64,000 nt of DNA from Palaemon carinicauda (GCF_036898095.1 NC_090725.1:212734308-212798307); one strand, 5' to 3'. Positions 1 to 12,884 are shown, counted from the first letter of the stretch. Numbers and translations: made by a program. The notes: generated by a model not told the origin, from the sequence alone.

Positions 1-2970
1 GGGAGGCTCTGGCATACGCTCAACCCCTCAATTGTTCACGAGAATGTTCACTGTAGTTGCAACCGGGGTCCCTCCTCATCCCTTAGACAAGTAGTTAAAT
101 TCTAGCAGACTGAGTGGAAATATTTTTCTGACATTGAGTCGACCTCTGGAAGTTTTCTCTGTTTGGGATAAAACTGCTAGAATTTATGCTGGCAATATTC
201 ATGAGAACTGGCATAGTTAAAAAAGCAAATAACCTCTAAAAGAAACAAAGGTGCCTGACCGAGTTCGGTGGCCCTCAGTGAAAGTCATAGCTTACGTCCC
301 CTCTAGTGGCAACTGTTCCTTTCAGTCTTAGCATGGATTCCATGGACTTGCGAGTCTGATAGTATCAGAGTAATAGAGAGACCCGAGTCTGGAGGTAGAG
401 ATCACCACCCTTCTCTCTCCTTCCCCACATTTGATGCTCTTGGGGGTTGCATTGAAAGAAGGGGGTGGACTTACCTGTCTTGACACGGCCTTTTGAGCCA
501 CGTTCCAACACCTGTCGGCAGTGCCACACAAGTCTTCCTGGATTAGAGTGCAATGTTGCTTACTCTTAATTTCATCTAACAACTCCCTTCTTGTCACACT
601 GTAGTGTTTGCATCAGAACACGATGGTGGTAGAATACCCGGACAAGGTATTTTTAGCCGGCATTCAACACCCTGTCAAAGATTTTCTTTGCACGACTCCT
701 GTCCGTCTAGTCGTTAGAAGATGTGGTTGGACTGGAGATAACTCTATTACCTTCGGCAACCTAATTCAGTGTAGCCAAAGAAACTTCTTAGCAGTAATTT
801 GACCAGGCGGACTCAGATAGTGGGCTTCGAGTGACCTTTCAGATCAGGATGTCTCATGTCTGGTAGTTTCTGGGGTACAGTTAACCAGTATGGGGTAACC
901 TGGCACCTTTATTAGACCCCCTCCTACATCCATGGTATGTCTATGTGCTTCTCACCTTTTCTCTCTGAGGAGGAGACTCATTCATAGGTCATCAACAGAG
1001 TGATCAGTGTCCCTGATAGCTCCACAGTGGTAGCCACCAGAATACCACCCAGACCCTCTATTCCTGCCTGCAGAGAATTCTCTCCTTTGCAGAGCTACTC
1101 ATAACATGATCAGTCATGTCCCCACGACCTCTCACCTGGAGGATATTTTTCACGAGCAATAACGTAAAGGATGGTTGGATACCCCAGTTGGTCGTCGGTT
1201 GCTTACCACCAGGCGAAGTGGTCTAATAAGTAAGATTGAGATCATGGAAAGAGGCCTCATGCCACTCCATATCTCTCTCCCCAGGACAGCAAAGCTTGCT
1301 GTACTTCATGAAGGAAAGACCAGCTCGATCTTGACTATAACAGAATGTCTGTCGGCTTTGAGCCTGGTCTTCCATTTTGAACAGTCAACTTTCCCTCGGC
1401 AGAACTGTCATTCCTCTTTCAAAGTGTCAAGCTTAGTAGTCACTAAATCAGAAGTTAGACCACCTCCTTGGAGCATAGTTCTTGTACCATGCTCTCTGAA
1501 AGGAGTGCTTCATGCTGCTAGTCGGTCTTCTGAACTTGTCTCGACTTTTAAGATGATTCTTTCCTTCTCACTTTGACCTCCGTGATGAGTGCCAGCGAAA
1601 GACATACTGTAGTTTCTTCTACGACATACCTCAGCCAGAGGACGAAGGTCTGGTAACTACTTCATCCCTCAGTCTTTTCCTGAGTCTGTTGCCAAACTTC
1701 AGACTTCGGCTGTGGTTATCCAGAGGTTCCTTTGACCCAAATCATTTGGTACTAAACTATAAGAGGGCGGAGGTGTCATCTTATATGATCTGCGGTAGCT
1801 CACCTGAACATGAACAAGTTTTCTGTGAACAGAGGCAGGGTCAAGAGGAGAGTTATTAAGAATACAATCTCTACTTGCATCCGACAGGATATAAATCGAT
1901 CCCTAAACCCAGACTCTCCTCCAAAAGATCTTGGACTTATAGCTCATGATGTAGCGGCATAGTATGTCGCTAATATTTTAAAAGAACTGCTGTGACACAA
2001 GCTTTTCAAACTGCTTTGTGGAAGTGTCAGATAACCCTCACAGCCACGACTGCAAGACGTAACCCGGAGGAACCTGGATACCTAGGTTCTGTGGTGGCAG
2101 CACAACATATGGTTAAAGATACCTCAGCCTCCCTTACAGGACAAGTAGCAGTCGGTCGAGGGCAGATGTTTCCCGGGATTAGTCTGAGATGAACGGTAGA
2201 GTGGCTATCCTCTCTCCTTTCATCTTCCCTTCTCGGGGAACAGAACCCATAGAATTCTGCAAGCTGACTTCTGTCTGCAGATAAAAATCATATCCCATGT
2301 GTACCCTAAAATATGATATGTTGAAATACGATATATGTTGGTTACATCCCCTTCCTCCCAGCGATGGTGAGTCAAGCAATTACTAGGTTAAGTGTGGAGT
2401 TCAATTCCAAACAATTCCTTACCTGGTCAAGTCACAGTGATTAGTTTACACACAATCGCACCAATTACCCAGGCCGTTAGCTTTCTCAGACATTCTGAGA
2501 GTTAGTGAGGTGTCAGGGTGTTTCTAATAAGCTTGTGTGAAGCAAATTACACAACAGGTCAGAAATCAGCCAGTTGGTTTAGAACTTCTTCCTACCCAAG
2601 GGTGAGTCTCCATTGTAAAGAGCGAAAGGGTTTGTATTCGTTTTGGAACAAATGACAAATTTGGAAGTAATTTGTACTTTTTCTAACTATAAAAACCTTG
2701 AGCTCTTTACACATACCTATCTTGCCATTACCTAATCCCCGAGAAATTCCTCCCTGCAAGTGAAGACATTTCACCGGTGTGTGAGTGTGTGAAGGGCTGG
2801 TTGGTCTACCCCCGGTTACCCCCCCCCCCCCCACTAACTATTAGTGGATAGTTATAGCTCGCTATAAAGTCTTTTGGCTAGTTTTCAGCATTCACTGAAA
2901 TAATATTCCACTGTAAAGAGCTCAAGGTTTGTATAGTTAGGAAAATTACAAATTACTTCAGAATTTGTCA
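1..2970 (+). mobile_element. Degenerate 3' end of a DIRS-like retrotransposon
   Basis: No intact protein is visible. The supporting signal is at the right end. Positions 2906-2970 read outward as a terminal repeat (GTAAAGAGCTCAAGG, then an AT-rich end). Positions 2620-2720 carry a second block made of two inverted arms, matching a terminal repeat in each orientation, as a DIRS internal complementary region does. The end sequence (ACAAATTACTTCAGAATTTGT) resembles the right end of DIRS-C near 59200. Open stretches at 608-802 and 1175-1576 show no recognisable domain. A C13 homopolymer lies near 2821-2833. I infer a truncated, heavily mutated element whose left part lies outside the window; family identity rests only on repeat architecture. 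Confidence 0.45.
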
Positions 2971-4300
2971 TATTTTTCGTTAGAAATTTCTGTTAAGCAA
3001 CTTTAAACAAGTGTTGAATCCTAACCAAGTTTTCAATGGCAATACCTTTTGTGGTCCTGGGGATGGTAAGAAAAGGACATAAAAGTGTCCCATGTGCCGG
3101 TAGCCTTAATCTCTTCACTTAAATTGCAAGGATATAAACTCAACATCTAATAGATATGAAGCCTTCAATTCCATCACAGCTTTCAATTTGAATGCCACAA
3201 ATTTTCCATTTGTTCTAATAAATCTCTCAGAGTTTGAACAGTTGATATTGGAATGAGGATATTATCCTTATGATTCATATATAGTTCATGTTTTTTATAT
3301 GGTTCTCTTAAGATATTTTCTGCTCTTCTCATTTAGATAAATTCCTTGCATTGATCAAAATTACTTATGAATGTATAGGCATTGTTTCTTATGCATATAT
3401 AGATTGTCTGTATGAGTGGATTCCTCATCATTTAAACAAAATTTCTAATTAAGTTTTTACATTTTCAGATATCTCAGAATGGTAACTCTTCACAGCCCCG
3501 TTTGTTTTTCCTTTTCACAGACATCCTCATGTACACAAGATTACCAGCTTTAAATATGAATAGTACTTCCAATACAAGGTAAACTACTGTATTTTATTGG
3601 TACTAGTTCTAGTACAGATGTCCACTCCTCAAATAAGTTAAATTTTTAACTAAGTTCAGTTTATAGATTGATTTTTTGTTCTGAAAAATTTTAACTAGGA
3701 GTCCCAGTAGCTCTTATTATTTCTATGACCCTCCCCTGATGTTCATATTGCTTATTCTCTAGAAGCTCAGTTTAATCGACTTTAGTTTTATTTCCCCATT
3801 TTCTTTCCCTTCAATAGACCCATGGTTCTTGTAAAGTATTGGAGCATTATAGCAGTGTGTGGTAAAAAGATCAGTACTGATGGGCTAGTCTCTTTAGTCT
3901 CTTTGTTCTTTCAGTTTCTCTGTAGACATGGTTTATATAAGATATGCTTTAGCCTGTTTAGTTTTTACTGCACATTAAGATGTCTTTCTCTGTACTGTAT
4001 CTGTTTGAAATTACTGCATGTAGTGTTCAAGGTAATTGTTTTTGAGGATCATTATCCGCATTCATGTTGTGTCTCATGTCAAGAGAAATTCAGTTAACCC
4101 TTCCTCCTCGCGTATTCAGTTATTCTCGACCCAGAGATCCTTATAACATTTAAATAAAGTTTTGCATATTCGTAGTACTGCTATGCTCAGTCCAACATTT
4201 TCAAACCTCCCATGCTTCTTTGCACCCAGCCTTTCGTTTCGAGTGCCGTTTCCCTCCTGGACAGTAACACTTCTCAGGCTGACTCGACCTCACTCTTACA
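2971..4300. other. No gene seen
   Basis: AT-rich sequence with only short chance reading frames, for example at 3822-4097. I see no domain, repeat or convincing exon. It may be intron or intergenic DNA. Confidence 0.5.
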
Positions 4301-4479
4301 GTGTCCGTCATCACGAAAGTATCTTCTGCAAGTGTTTGTTTTCCAAACACAGATTCTTCTGAATCTCCTGAATGCGAAACCCCTTCTCCAGCAACCCCAG
4401 TGGAGCCCCCACAAAACAGGGATGATGATGGTATAGATGAACCTCCTTCCCTAACAAGAGAAGGGCAAGATATTTTTCA
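4301..4479 (+). CDS. Possible internal coding exon, product unknown
   Basis: The stretch starts after a pyrimidine-rich acceptor (CCTCACTCTTACAG) and ends at a GT donor (CA/GTAAAG). Between them one frame is open and has a coding-like, low-complexity composition rich in Ser, Pro, Glu and Asp (SSESPECETPSPATPVEPPQ), like a disordered linker. The frame would otherwise end at the TAA that overlaps the donor. It leaves two bases over at its 3' end, which is phase-compatible with the PH-protein exon at 20828, but one in three random exons would be. No domain is recognised; chance remains a real alternative. Confidence 0.25.
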
Positions 4480-6179
4480 GTAAAGTTTTTTTCAGCTTTT
4501 AAACATGCAAGTACAAAATCAATATACTAATGTAATATATTACATATAGAAGATATAAAACATAATGCGTGCGCAACAGTTCACTAACCCATATTTTAAT
4601 AATTTTTTCTTTACAGTCGTGCAGTTATGTCCCTTCGTCATTCATCCATTTGTAACTGCATGACTCGTCCTCATCCACCTCACCAACTGTGCCTCATTGC
4701 GGCATATTATCCAGTACAGTGTGTCATACAGTACTGGTAGTCATCGACTTATGACAGGGTTAGGTTACAAGAGACAGGTCGTAAATCAATTTGGACCTAA
4801 GTCAATCTTATGATGTTGAATTTCCCTAGAATTATTAAATTTCCCTACATTTATTATGCAGTATCATGATACTGTAATCATCTGAGTCACATTTGTATTA
4901 ATATTTTATATATCATTATTTCATTTTCTTGGTTCATAGGATATAGTTTTTATACAGTTCATTTATAGCAATTATTATTAGGTATCATATGAATATGTTC
5001 TCTCCCTCTCTCTCACCTGATATCTAGTTTTAGCAGAAAACATTATCACATTCTAAAAAATCATGATTTTTATAAACTTAATTGTGCTTTATTAAAGAAT
5101 TTTTTTATTTTATTTTTAATTTCAGGAGCATTTTAACAATCAACAGTTACTGACTTTTTTTTACCTTTGGTTGTGATGAGCTTATTTGAAGCACCAGCTA
5201 TTGTATCGAGAATGCTGTGTGCGCACATACGATTAGCAAGGAGTATCGCTTACATAATCTCTTAACTTATTAAAAATATCTTCATGATGAATGTTACATC
5301 AGAACCAATATGTTATAGGTTGTAATTTCCATTCAGTTTGTTTATAGCCATTATTGTTATTATATGAGTTCGGTCTCTCTTATTTTCTCTCTATACGGGT
5401 AGTTTATTTTTAAGCTTCGTTAATTTTTAAAGCTTCATAATTTACTATATTTAGATTTTTAGTTTACTGTATTGTTAAATCTTCTTATTTCTTTACACAT
5501 TATTGTTTTGATGTGTAGGTTATTTCAAAATAAAAATCTTTATTTCTCTTTAGACATTATTTTTACATTTTTATACCATTTGTACCCATCTGATGGTCCA
5601 GCACTTATTGATGCTTTAAAGGGGTTTGAGAGTCTCAGTGATGGGCTGGGGTTCAACCATATAGCTAAGGGCAGTTATGAGCAACCAGAGCAAGGCTGGA
5701 CCCCTATAAACCTTCTTCTTTATTTTTGTTTTTTTTTTCTTGCTCTATCAGGATATATATGATTTTATATGTATATTATTTTTTTTTCTTCTTAAATGGC
5801 GTGGATATTTCCACGTTCGTTATAACTTCCTGCTTAGATGAATGAGAAAAGGGATCACAGTTGGAAGGTTTTTGCATTCAAAGATACATGTGAGAGTATT
5901 GAATAACATTAGCCGTTCCGAAGATGGTTTTGGCTGAACTGCTCTCAAGGGTTGAGTCGTCGGAATCCAAGATTTGGGAGTAGGACTCTTGGCTTCTAGC
6001 CGGAAGCCCACCATTACCGGTACTGGGAGGATAATTTCATGTTTTTATAAACTCAGACCTAGCAAGTGGGTTTGCTTATACCTGTGCCTATTTATGTTTT
6101 GGTGCTATCCTATGAGTAGGGTATGGAGTGGACCATCTGGAACATATACTCTTACTGTGCTGATGGTGGAGATTGTAAA
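4480..6179. other. No gene seen
   Basis: AT-rich DNA with T homopolymers and short palindromic ATAT runs. Reading frames at 5472-5762 and 5974-6198 have no recognisable domain and look like chance. Confidence 0.5.
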
Positions 6180-6199
6180 TGTGCTTCCCACCTTTTAAT

Positions 6200-7640
6200 A
6201 CTTTCTTAATATCCTCAAGCATGATGAACAAACAACCAACCAAACACATAAAAACACAACAAACAAACATGAATATGAATATTACGAATAACGACTCTCC
6301 ATCCCTGGGATATGCTGACAACCCCATGGCACCGTTGAAGACCTCTGCTAATGCTGGTAATGAAAGTCTTCCTGACTCTTCTGCTCAAGTCATATCTTCC
6401 CTTCGTCTTGACAACTTAAGGAGCAAAAAGATCACTTTGTGGATACCCATATCTCCAATGTTTTTACACGGGATCCTTTTATTTTATCATCCCACGATGC
6501 CAGGCAAATAGAATATCGGGCAGTATAATAAAATTTAAGAGTTTTGTATTATGCTGGGATGGCTTGCAATATCAGCTGTGAAGACTTATTCAATCCTTTA
6601 GAAATATTAAAAGAATAAAGTTAAAGCTCTCAAAAGATAAGCAAGATTTTGAGGCTTACGTTACTGGAATGATTCCTCCAAAGCTAGAATTGCTTTTTCA
6701 AGTGTTCGGGATGGCAAAGTTTATAACCTCTCCTGTCATGTGAAAATCCACTGCATCAAAAATTTTTATGAATTCTGAGTTCAATTATATTCTTAAATAC
6801 ACCATTTTGTATGATGAAGTTCAGGAAAGGTCTCTTAGAGTCATACCTGAACCAATTTGGTATGTCACATCATATGAGGAAGGATCTGGGGGTATGAGTG
6901 CCTAGAAAAGAAAGTCGGTAAAATTACCCCAAGGTAACTTGAAAAGATATGGTCAAGGTTTTCTAGTTAAGGCTGTCAAGGAAACCCAAGCAGTTTTGCT
7001 TGATAATTTGGCACTATCTTCTTTAGATATTATCGAAAGGGTATCTCCTTGCCAAAATTATAACCATGCTAAAAGAATCATATATAGTAGGGATTTTTTG
7101 ACTTCTCAGAAAAGGATATAAGTTACTTAAGAGGTGGCCTTCAACTATCTTCAAAGTTAGAAAACTGACGAGTACCAACAATGCTATCGTACTTATATTT
7201 TCTTCATTGTTTCAGCCTGATTACACAAAAATACGACACTTAAACATTTCCGTAAAGAAATTTCCTCAATGACCAATGCAGTGTTATAATTATGATTATG
7301 GCCATGTCAGTGTCAAATGCACCAATAGGGAAAAGTGTTTTAACTGCTCCAAATTCCATGAACTCTACAGAATGCAAGGTAGACAGACTAAAAGAGACAC
7401 TAACAGCACTACCCAAAATTATCAAATCAAGCAGAATCTTCGATTAATGTACAGAACAGATTGGACATACTAGCAACTAATGAGACTACCAAAAACAGGG
7501 AAGATCTTTCCAAACTGGAGATGGTTGAACTTCAACCCCTCAAAATCAAAGTCTGTGGAGAGAAAACATGGAGTGGAAAGTACAACTCCTCCAAAATGAA
7601 AGAAAGCAAATAATGATGACTGTTTAACCAAAATGAAAGA
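6200..7640 (+). pseudogene. LINE ORF1 (Gag-like) remnant with zinc knuckles
   Basis: This is a nucleic-acid-binding ORF1 of a non-LTR retrotransposon, broken by several stops. The piece at 6939-7121 reads AKRIIYSRDFLTS, matching the region upstream of the knuckles in such proteins. At 7276-7380 the knuckles follow: CYNYDYGHVSVKC, whose second Cys is replaced by Tyr, and CFNCSKFH. Known family members use these CCHC motifs to package their RNA. The loss of a zinc ligand and the frame breaks show it is no longer functional. Confidence 0.6.
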
Positions 7641-7857
7641 GTCCACCTGTCGGTCCAATCTACAGGAAGGCTCATGTATTAATGTAGTCATCTTAACCCG
7701 AACCTAACTTCACAACTAATCAAGGTACCAAGTAAGTGGTGAAGTCGGGGTTCATATGAATCCATGTGATTCTCGGGTAGCTGAGGAGAATCTAATTAGT
7801 TGAACACCCATCGAAGAAATAAATCCATTTGCGGTTATAGGCATAACTAGTGAGTCT

Positions 7858-8760
7858 ATGAGTTTACAAAATATAATAAGTGAGTATAAAGCATTTCATA
7901 GAATTTCATTTGGCTGTTATAATTGCTTCTTATCTGAATTTCATAGCGTAAATAACATAAATATACATAGAATTAGTAATATGGTTGATAACTTTGTCAA
8001 AAACAAAAATAAAAACCAGTATAGTAAATTAGAAACTCACAATGCTGGTTGTATGTATGTTGATTATCCAATCAAGAAGCATGCAACAGGGACTCTTCAT
8101 CTTGAAAAATTTGTGGAAAGGTTTAGCCAAATTCAAAATAACCAAGAAGTAAATCATAATGTGAGTAAACATGAAAACTGTCGAAAGAGCCAAAACTTAA
8201 TAAAAAGAGTAAAGCCAGTGCAGTTAAACAGAAACCCTATTGCAACAAAATGTACAGAAATAATGCCATGCCCAGTGGAAATCCATCTCCATTGCCATAA
8301 TGTTCAATCATTACACATTATTAATGATCTTACAACCCATTTGCATCTAGTTGAAACTCAAAGACTTTTAAAAGATTATAACCCTATTGCAATATGCCTA
8401 CACCATACTAATAATACTATGCCTTCTATAGAAAATTACACTCTAGCATCTCGCTCAGTCCCTTCTGCTGGTGCTTTAAGAACTGCATTCAAATCCATAA
8501 TAGTGTAACTTATGATTCTAAGATATTTACCACATACAAATTTAAGTTAATTGGAGTTAAAGTACATCTGAATAATAACTCCATTAATATTTATATATAA
8601 AATCAACCATATTGCAACTATAATTTTCAAAATTTATCTAAAGAATTCCAAAATAAGCAAGAAGATTTCCTTTTAATTGGAGACTTCAATGCCACAATCC
8701 CTTCTGGGTCACTAATTGTGTTGATTCAAATGGTTTCAAGGTTGAACAAAATTAGATAAT
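7858..8760 (+). pseudogene. LINE endonuclease (APE-type) remnant
   Basis: The open frame at 7858-8508 ends with an endonuclease N-terminus: HNVQSL, then a piece ending AICLHHTNN, where intact relatives have ICLQET. Farther on, at 8670-8700, the catalytic core motif GDFNA is visible, followed by a frameshift and stops. APE-type endonucleases nick the target DNA to prime reverse transcription. The N-terminal half of the open frame (7858-8250) is the ORF1-ORF2 linker and has no recognised domain. Confidence 0.55.
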
Positions 8761-9099
8761 CATAACTTCGGTATATTAAACAAGAGGGATTCCACTGTAT
8801 ATTATACAATGGAGATTCCAGTACTTACTATTCAAAAACTCATGGAATGTATAGACTTAACTCATTGTTCCAACAATATTGTTGAGTGTTGGGTGATCTT
8901 TACAGCAGTGACCATTTTCTTATATTAATAACCATGTTATGCCATACAAGTTCTTCCACTCAACAAACTGGTTGATGTAGCAAAATAATAGTGTATTGAA
9001 ACCATATTTCAATAAGATATCTGCTAAATTTAGAAAAGAAGCAATGAAAGGCAGAATGTCATGGACAATACTTCAATGCAGGTGTGGCAGAAATTTAGT

Positions 9100-10290
9100 A
9101 AAATTACTGGTTTCTATAGTAGACCTGCAGGACATGCATTAATGCATAATGGGTCACCAATTCAAGATACACAGGCCATCTCAAATATTATTGGGCAAAA
9201 TATTGAAAGCATAAGAAGCAATTAAATGGAATTTTGATACAGTGGAAGATATTTATTATGATAAAAGATTTACTGAGGAGAAGGTGGAATTTGCTTTATC
9301 AAATAGTAGTTCATCAGTAAAGATATAGACTGTGAAATGATAAGAAATCGAGCCTCTTTGGCAAAGGCCTATTTTTAGAATTTTATGATCATCTTTGAAT
9401 CAAACTTCTATTTTCAAAGGCATGGAAATATGCAATAGTAATATTAATTGCTAAACCAGGAAAAGATCCCAGTAACCCAAACAGTTACACTCCAATTTCA
9501 CTGACCAACTGTGTTTGCAAATTTCTAGAAAAAATGGTAAATTATATACTAAGTTGGGTTTACGTCATAACATTTTATCAACCTTACAATTTGGCTCAGA
9601 GTGATCTATTTTGGACTTTCTTTTGGAGTAAATAGTAGTGAGTTTAATTGTAGAGGTGCACTTCGTTTATTATCTTGTATATTTACTTCCAAACTATATG
9701 GCATACTAACTGCTATTGAAAAAAAAATAGTGCTAAAAGATGAGGGGTATTTTACCATTTTTAGTGTCGCAAGAAGTTTCCTACAAGCTTTAGAAGTTTT
9801 TAATTCCAGTAACCCTTAAGTTTTAAAAATTCTAGAGTGGCATTTTATTATTGGACTGAGAGGTATAACAGTTTGATTTTGCTGGGTTCTTGCACTTAGG
9901 TGTGTCTGGAAATGAGAAGGCAGATTTACTGGCAAAGATTGTTGCAGCTGTGGTAATACCAAGAAGATATCCCATTCTCTGTAATGATCTTTTACCTATC
10001 ATTAAGAATTTGTTTCATAATAATTGGCAACAGCATTAGAATAGTTTAGTTGAAAATAAGATGAGAGAAATAAACCATTTTTATATCACTTTGGAAGTAT
10101 AACATGATGGCCTGAAAATGGGAGGCGGCTATTTGTTGTCTCCGCATTGGTCACACTCGGTTGACACACGAGTTTCTGCTAACTGGCCAGCACCAGCCAC
10201 ATTACAATAACTGTTTGGTACCCTTAACAGTGAAGCATTTGTTTACCGAATTCCCCACCTTATAGCATCGAAAGAAATAGATATCCGTTT
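9100..10290 (+). pseudogene. LINE reverse transcriptase and RNase H remnant
   Basis: RT starts are seen at 9440-9540: LAKPGKDPSNPNSYTPISL, the finger motif preceding the RT core, followed by QFGS near 9590. The catalytic core is then missing and the frame at 9601-9819 passes into an RNase H fold (SKLYGILTAIEK, FTIFS, LQALEVFNSSNP). VSGNEKADLLAK at 9900-9940 is the conserved RNase H C-terminal motif. A His/Cys tail with GHTRLTHEFL follows near 10145. In intact relatives these domains copy the element RNA at the target. Multiple stops make the copy inactive. Confidence 0.65.
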
Positions 10291-10589
10291 GAGGCTCAAG
10301 GTGAGGATGGCAGGCTCATTCTTACCAAGATTCTTGTACTTAATGTGTCGTACTATGCCAATGGTATTTTTAGATTTATTTCAGGAGCAGGTCTTCTGAA
10401 AGCTATTCAACTGTTAAAAGGACATCTTTGCTTTTATTATTTTAAATTGAATTTCCTTTTATTCTTTAATTATAACAAATGATATCGACGTCAATTACCT
10501 TAGATGTCAGGATACCAGAAAACTCCAATTCAATTAATCTTTCACACTTGTTAGATTACATATGTTGAGGTTTAGAACAAAAACAAGTC

Positions 10590-10800
10590 AAAGTAGCCAT
10601 ATTTTTTGACATTCAAAAGGCATACGATACCTCATGGAGGCATGCAATTCTAAAATACTAACATCATAATGTTTTTCGAGAGAAATTTTATTGATAGGAG
10701 AACATTCCAAATTCATATAGAGAAATTTTATTCCAAATCATACATCCTTGACTGTGGTGTACCCTAGGATAGCGTTTAAAGTGGACTATGCATTGGCAGT
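10590..10800 (+). pseudogene. LINE RT core fragment out of order
   Basis: The sequence reads FFDIQKAYDTSWRHAILKY, RT motif A with its catalytic Asp, then a piece matching the following motif (FQIHIEK, then CGVP before a stop). It lies downstream of the RNase H tail although it should sit at about 9620, between the finger motif and RNase H. It is either the excised core of this copy or a separate fragment of a related copy. Confidence 0.5.
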
Positions 10801-10860
10801 AAATAGTTGCTTGAATGCCATGGAGTGTAATAGTGTATACTATTCATCAAAAAATCTTTG

Positions 10861-11361
10861 TCACCTATAAAAAATGTTTAAAAACTCAATTTGTAAAATA
10901 GAATTGTTTTGACACTCTATGGCTACAGCTACAGAATAGGGGGATAGGATAGGTTGGGGAGAGGAGCCGGGGAATTAGAATTTTGGAAGGATTGGAGGGG
11001 AAAGTGTTAAAATGAAGTACAGTGGGAGGGGAAAGATTGGCGCAGGCCCAATAGCTCTTTTTTGTTGGCTTATTGTGTCAACATCATGCCTTTTGGACAC
11101 CAGGAAGTTATTTCTGTTGCCATCCTCCAAGGGACTTGTGTTTTCATGATTATTCCTTTTTTAGGGTTTGTTTATTGATTTATGTTTGTTTATCTTTTTT
11201 TATTGCTTTTAGTACTCTGGATTTGGTTCGTTCTGAGTAATGAATGGAGTTATCCTTTTCCACCAGTGATGCGGGTTTTGGGTGTCTGTAATTTCTTCAC
11301 TTGTTGCAAGTTCTAGTATATGTTTTTGAATTTTTCCCAGACTTGTGAGGCCTGTGATACC
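10861..11361. other. No gene seen
   Basis: A GA-rich stretch (10940-11040) and T-rich DNA, with no domain. The 3' end and right TIR of the neighbouring Tigger element should lie here but I cannot identify them. Confidence 0.4.
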
Positions 11362-12000
11362 TCACATGAACTGATTGAACAACTGCTCCGGGAGATAGCC
11401 ACCTTTAATTAATTTCGGGAACTCGTCCTCGACGTAACGAAGAGCTGCCTCTTGGTCTGCCGAGGCAGCCTCTCCATACAAAGGAACGCTGCGAAGACCA
11501 AAACTCCTCTTGAATTTCTCGAACCAGCCCTTGCTGGCAACAAAACCACGTTTTTCTCGTGGGGCAGGATCATCTTCTTCATCGTCGTCATCACATTCGT
11601 CATCTTCGTTCGATTTTCCTTCATGAACGAGGCTATCATACAGGGTTTTGGCTTTCGTTCGAATCATGTCGGTATCGACACTAACCTTCTTTTCCCGACA
11701 GTCCGATATCCACATTGATAACGCATTCTCCATTTGCACAATCGTCTTATTACAAGGAATCACAACGCGCTTAGTGCCCTTAGAGAACGTTATTGAGGCA
11801 GTTTTACGTATTTTCATTTCATCTTTTTTTAAGTAGCGAAGCGTCGATTCATTCACTCCGTAAATGTGGGCAACAGAAGCATAGCTACTGGCTGCCTTAA
11901 CCATGTCCAATAATTTCACTTTCTCGTTCACCATCATCATTTTTCTCTTCTTCTTGGATTCACTAGAGGATGTAGAGAGTAGAGGACGTCTAGAAGCCAT
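11362..12000 (-). pseudogene. Tigger/CENP-B-like transposase, DNA-binding half only
   Basis: The frame has an upstream Met at 12021, but MASRRPLL at 12000 is the likely start. Residues about 20-65 form a psq-type helix-turn-helix (KVKLLDMV, then VNESTLRYLKKDE). Residues about 85-200 form a CENP-B-type helix-turn-helix (MWISDCREKKVSVDTDMI, then GFVASKGWFEKFKRSFGL), split by an acidic Asp/Glu run. Pogo-family transposases bind their terminal repeats with these two domains. The protein ends at EQLFNQFM, just where the DDE domain normally begins (QLFN then DETG), so it cannot cut DNA. It could be a domesticated DNA-binding protein, but the flanking terminal repeat favours a truncated transposon. 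Confidence 0.7.
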
Positions 12001-12389
12001 TTTCAAGGGCGTCACAAGCACTATTTTACACTAAAAAAGCACAAGAAAACAGCTAAAAGTTCCACACAGCAAGACTAAGCAACACAGCGAAGCGAGAGAG
12101 AACAATGAAAGCGGTTTCCCTTCGCCGGGCACACGGCAGGGAGAGATGCTGGGTAAAGCGTCTCGGCGGTTCTGCCAATAAGCTTCCGTGATTCTGGAGC
12201 CGAGATGACTAGCAAATCAGGGAGGTGGATTTTGAGTTGTGCTCCATCTCCGTGTTGATACCTATTGCTCTACTGTACTCTCCCTGCCTTAGCTAGTGCC
12301 CGCGTAACTTTCGCACCATTTTTTAAATTTTTGATGAATATTTTTGAAAATCCGCGATGCACTGAGGGCGCGAAATGGCGAGGGATTAC

Positions 12390-12391
<2 letters not shown>
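11362..12391 (-). mobile_element. 5' end of a Tigger/pogo-type DNA transposon, 3'-truncated
   Basis: Reading on the minus strand, the element begins at 12391 with a Tigger-like terminal sequence (CAGTAATCCCTCGCCATTTC), runs through about 390 bases of 5' leader, and enters a transposase frame at 12000. The frame ends at 11362, before the catalytic domain. I see no matching terminal repeat to the left, so the element is cut off. The expected TA target duplication is not clear, because the end abuts a TG/TA microsatellite. Confidence 0.6.
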
Positions 12392-12471
<80 letters not shown>

Positions 12472-12509
12472 ATTTATATATATATATGTAATTTATATAT
12501 ATATATGTA

Positions 12510-12600
<91 letters not shown>
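12392..12600. repeat. TG/TA microsatellite
   Basis: A short (TG)n run passes into a long (TA)n tract with interruptions by GTAATT. It abuts the left TIR of the next element, which targets TA. Confidence 0.95.
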
Positions 12601-12603
<3 letters not shown>

Positions 12604-12740
12604 TAGGGTCCCGAATTATGCGAGAATTTGGTCGATGAAAGGCCTCGTGTAATTGGAAATTCGTATATTTCGAAACACATCATGGCGGCAAACAGCAACC
12701 TACCCGTCAATTTTTTTTTCACTCCATTCCTAGCTTTCTA

Positions 12741-12809
12741 GCTATATATATATACTGTATATACACTGTGTGTGTATGTATGTATGTATATATTATATAT
12801 ATATATAAA

Positions 12810-12884
<75 letters not shown>

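Larger units (their letters stand above)
6180..10860 (+). mobile_element. Decayed I/Jockey-type LINE retrotransposon
   Basis: Fragments of a complete LINE lie in order on the plus strand: ORF1 with zinc knuckles (6180-7640), endonuclease (about 8250-8760), RT beginning (9400-9600), RNase H (9640-9990) and a C-terminal His/Cys tail (10100-10280). An RT core fragment follows at 10590-10800. All parts carry many stops and frameshifts, so the copy is dead. RNase H downstream of RT, together with a CCHC ORF1, points to the I superfamily or a relative. The assignment is from motif memory, not a search. Confidence 0.7.

Noticed and set aside
12392..12600. CRISPR-like or satellite array
   Set aside because: The repeat is a simple dinucleotide tract without spacers.
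12265..12722. Frames rich in Tyr-Ile repeats on both strands
   Set aside because: They are translations of the TA microsatellite.
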